Positions 6,012 to 7,200 of a stretch of DNA of 7,200 bases are shown here, piece after piece. Made by a program: the position numbers and the translations under genes. The stretch is from JBBDXI01 sp040902425 (GTDB lineage: Bacteria > Planctomycetota > Phycisphaerae > Phycisphaerales > UBA1924): assembly GCA_040902425.1 (NCBI GenBank), contig JBBDXI010000026.1:1-7200 (forward strand), in the 5' to 3' direction. The number at the start of each line of letters is the position of its first letter. Position 1 is the first letter of the stretch. The notes beneath the pieces are model-generated. The model was not told the origin of the DNA. It made no database searches and was given only the letters and a program-made list of their open reading frames with translations.

Positions 6012-6029
6012 CTCGGGCGGCGCCCCGAG
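6012..6029 (-). other. Small hairpin just after the dnaA stop
   Basis: CTCGGG at 6012-6017 and CCCGAG at 6024-6029 form a 6-bp stem with a 6-base loop, eight bases past the dnaA stop codon on the minus strand. No T tract follows. It may protect the 3' end of the message or work with the larger hairpin downstream. An alternative 7-bp pairing (5994-6000 with 6018-6024) would compete with it. Confidence 0.3.
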
Positions 6030-6037
6030 GAGGAAGG

Positions 6038-7200
6038 TCAGGTGGACTCGGGGAGGCGGAGGATGTCGCGGCGGACCTGCTCGCACAGGGCGCCGATGGG
6101 CATGTCCGGCGCGAGCCCCGTGGCGGACCAGTCGCCCGGGGGGAGGCTCTCGCCGCGCTCGATCTGCCTGGTGATCCGCTGGCAGGCGGTGATGACGGTG
6201 GAGTGGTTGGGGCGGCCCATGGCGCGGGCGATCTCCGGGTAGGAGTGGGTGGTGAGGGCGCGGGCGAGGCAGGTGGTGACAGCGCGGGCGAGGACGACGC
6301 GCTTGTGCCGGCCGCGCCCGACGAAGTCGCCGATCTCGATGTGGAGGGTCCGGCAGACCTCCTCGATGATGGCCTCCATGCGGACGGGGCGGCGGAGGCG
6401 TCCGCCGGCCTCGGCCTCCTGCAGGCCGAGGCATTTGCGGACGAGGAGCAGGCCGATGGCCCCGCCCTCGTTCGCGCCGCCGCTCTCGGGGAGGAGGCGG
6501 GCGAGGGCGTCGAGCCGGACGAGCACGCCCTCCAGGTCGCGGACGGAGCCGTCGCGCGACGCGTGATGCGAGGCGATGAGCCTGACGGCGGCGGGCTCCA
6601 GGGCCATGCCGCGCCGGGCCGCGAGATGGGCGACGATGCGCTCGCGCAGGGCGGGCTCGGGGGGGTCGAGGCGGACGACCATGCCGGACATGAACCGGGA
6701 GACCAGGGCGTCGGAGAGCTTGCGGACGTGGCGGGGGTGCTCGTCGCTGGCGAGGGCGACCTTGGCGCCGGAGAGGTCGATGGCGTCGAAGGTGTGGAGG
6801 AGCTCGGCCTGGGTGGCGGTCTTGTTGGAGAGGAACTGGACATCGTCGAGGCAGAGCAGCTCGACGGAGCGGTAGGCCTTGCGGAAGGCGTCGAGGCGGT
6901 CGGAGCGGATGGCGCCGATGTACTCGTTGGTGAAGGCCTCGGCGGTCATGTAGCGGACGACGGCGGAGGGGCGGGCCTCGCGGTAGCGCTGGGCGGTGCC
7001 CTGGAGCAGGTGGGTCTTGCCCAGGCCGCACCCGCCGTGGATGAACAGGGGGCTGAAGGTGCGGGGCGTTGCGGGGTCGGCGAGGCGCTCGGCAGCGCCG
7101 AAGGCGAGGCGGTTGGCATCGCCGACCATGTAGTCGTGGAGGCGGTAGCGCAGCGGGGGCGTCTGGGCGCCGGCGGCGCGGTTGCGCTCTGGGGCGTGGG
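6038..7200 (-). CDS. dnaA: Chromosomal replication initiator DnaA (N-terminus beyond window edge)
   Basis: The minus-strand frame is open from the window edge to the TGA at 6040-6038, giving 386 visible residues. The ATG at 7129 is internal, since the residues before it (RYRLHDY) match the start of DnaA domain III. Domain III, the AAA+ ATPase, shows Walker A GGCGLGKTHLL (about 55-65 of the visible part), Walker B LLCLDDVQF at 114-122, sensor 1 LASDEHP, a SRF arginine-finger region at 167-169 and the sensor 2 helix SVRDLEGVL at 218-226. Domain IV, the DNA-binding helix-turn-helix, runs from about 293 and contains SYPEIARAMGRPNHSTVITA. DnaA oligomerises on oriC and opens DNA for replication. 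In the recognition motif Asn replaces the Asp usual in GGRDHTTV. About 40 extra residues follow domain IV. Domains I and II lie outside. dnaN does not follow the gene. Confidence 0.93.
   Translation of the reverse strand, partial: HAPERNRAAGAQTPPLRYRLHDYMVGDANRLAFGAAERLADPATPRTFSPLFIHGGCGLGKTHLLQGTAQRYREARPSAVVRYMTAEAFTNEYIGAIRSDRLDAFRKAYRSVELLCLDDVQFLSNKTATQAELLHTFDAIDLSGAKVALASDEHPRHVRKLSDALVSRFMSGMVVRLDPPEPALRERIVAHLAARRGMALEPAAVRLIASHHASRDGSVRDLEGVLVRLDALARLLPESGGANEGGAIGLLLVRKCLGLQEAEAGGRLRRPVRMEAIIEEVCRTLHIEIGDFVGRGRHKRVVLARAVTTCLARALTTHSYPEIARAMGRPNHSTVITACQRITRQIERGESLPPGDWSATGLAPDMPIGALCEQVRRDILRLPEST

Noticed and set aside
5883..7031. A 382-codon minus-strand open frame overlapping dnaA
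   Set aside because: Arg/Pro/His-rich shadow of dnaA in another phase, with no recognisable domain.
1..7200. Searches by eye for CRISPR repeats, tRNA cloverleafs, insertion-sequence ends and DnaA boxes
   Set aside because: No regularly spaced long repeats, no tRNA-like arms, no transposase gene or flanking terminal repeats, and no TTATNCACA-like cluster were seen.

Overview
This is a GC-rich bacterial window (about 70-75% GC in the lines I counted by hand). It carries the end of a polysaccharide or sugar-modification locus, a small toxin-antitoxin pair, and most of a dnaA gene. The GC content, scarce Shine-Dalgarno sites, a divergent DnaA and a dnaA not followed by dnaN fit a planctomycete, perhaps Phycisphaerae. 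No marker here proves that, so the assignment is low to moderate confidence.

Left part (1-949, + strand): the 3' part of a two-domain SAM-dependent methyltransferase of the sugar C-methyltransferase type, entering from outside the window. It converges on a four-gene minus-strand operon whose last stop codon overlaps its own stop (946-949).

Main block (5031 down to 946, - strand, transcribed right to left): a DegT/DnrJ/EryC1/StrS sugar aminotransferase, a PIG-L family deacetylase, a GT4 glycosyltransferase and an FkbM methyltransferase. The genes are separated by 15 bp, then overlap by 8 bp, then by 4 bp, so they look co-transcribed and translationally coupled. A plausible joint role is to aminate a nucleotide-linked keto sugar, remove an acetyl group from an N-acetylated sugar, transfer a sugar onto a glycan or lipid carrier, and O-methylate the product. 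Substrates and order of steps are inference.

Middle (5032-5228): a 197-bp divergent intergenic region with two clusters of inverted repeats, which may be operators for the operon and for the toxin-antitoxin pair. Next (5229-5886, + strand) comes a DUF104/AF2212-like antitoxin overlapping a VapC-type PIN-domain toxin. This pair lacks the G-over-C skew of the surrounding + strand, which suggests it was inserted.

Right part (5887-7200): a 151-bp convergent gap with a strong hairpin that fits a terminator for dnaA, then dnaA on the minus strand, running out of the window at its 5' end.

I found no rRNA, tRNA, CRISPR array, insertion sequence or DnaA-box cluster. All genes belong to known families. 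The more unusual points are the palindrome-rich control region, an Asp-to-Asn change in the DNA-recognition helix of DnaA, and the skew break at the toxin-antitoxin pair. I do not see clear evidence for a wholly new system.
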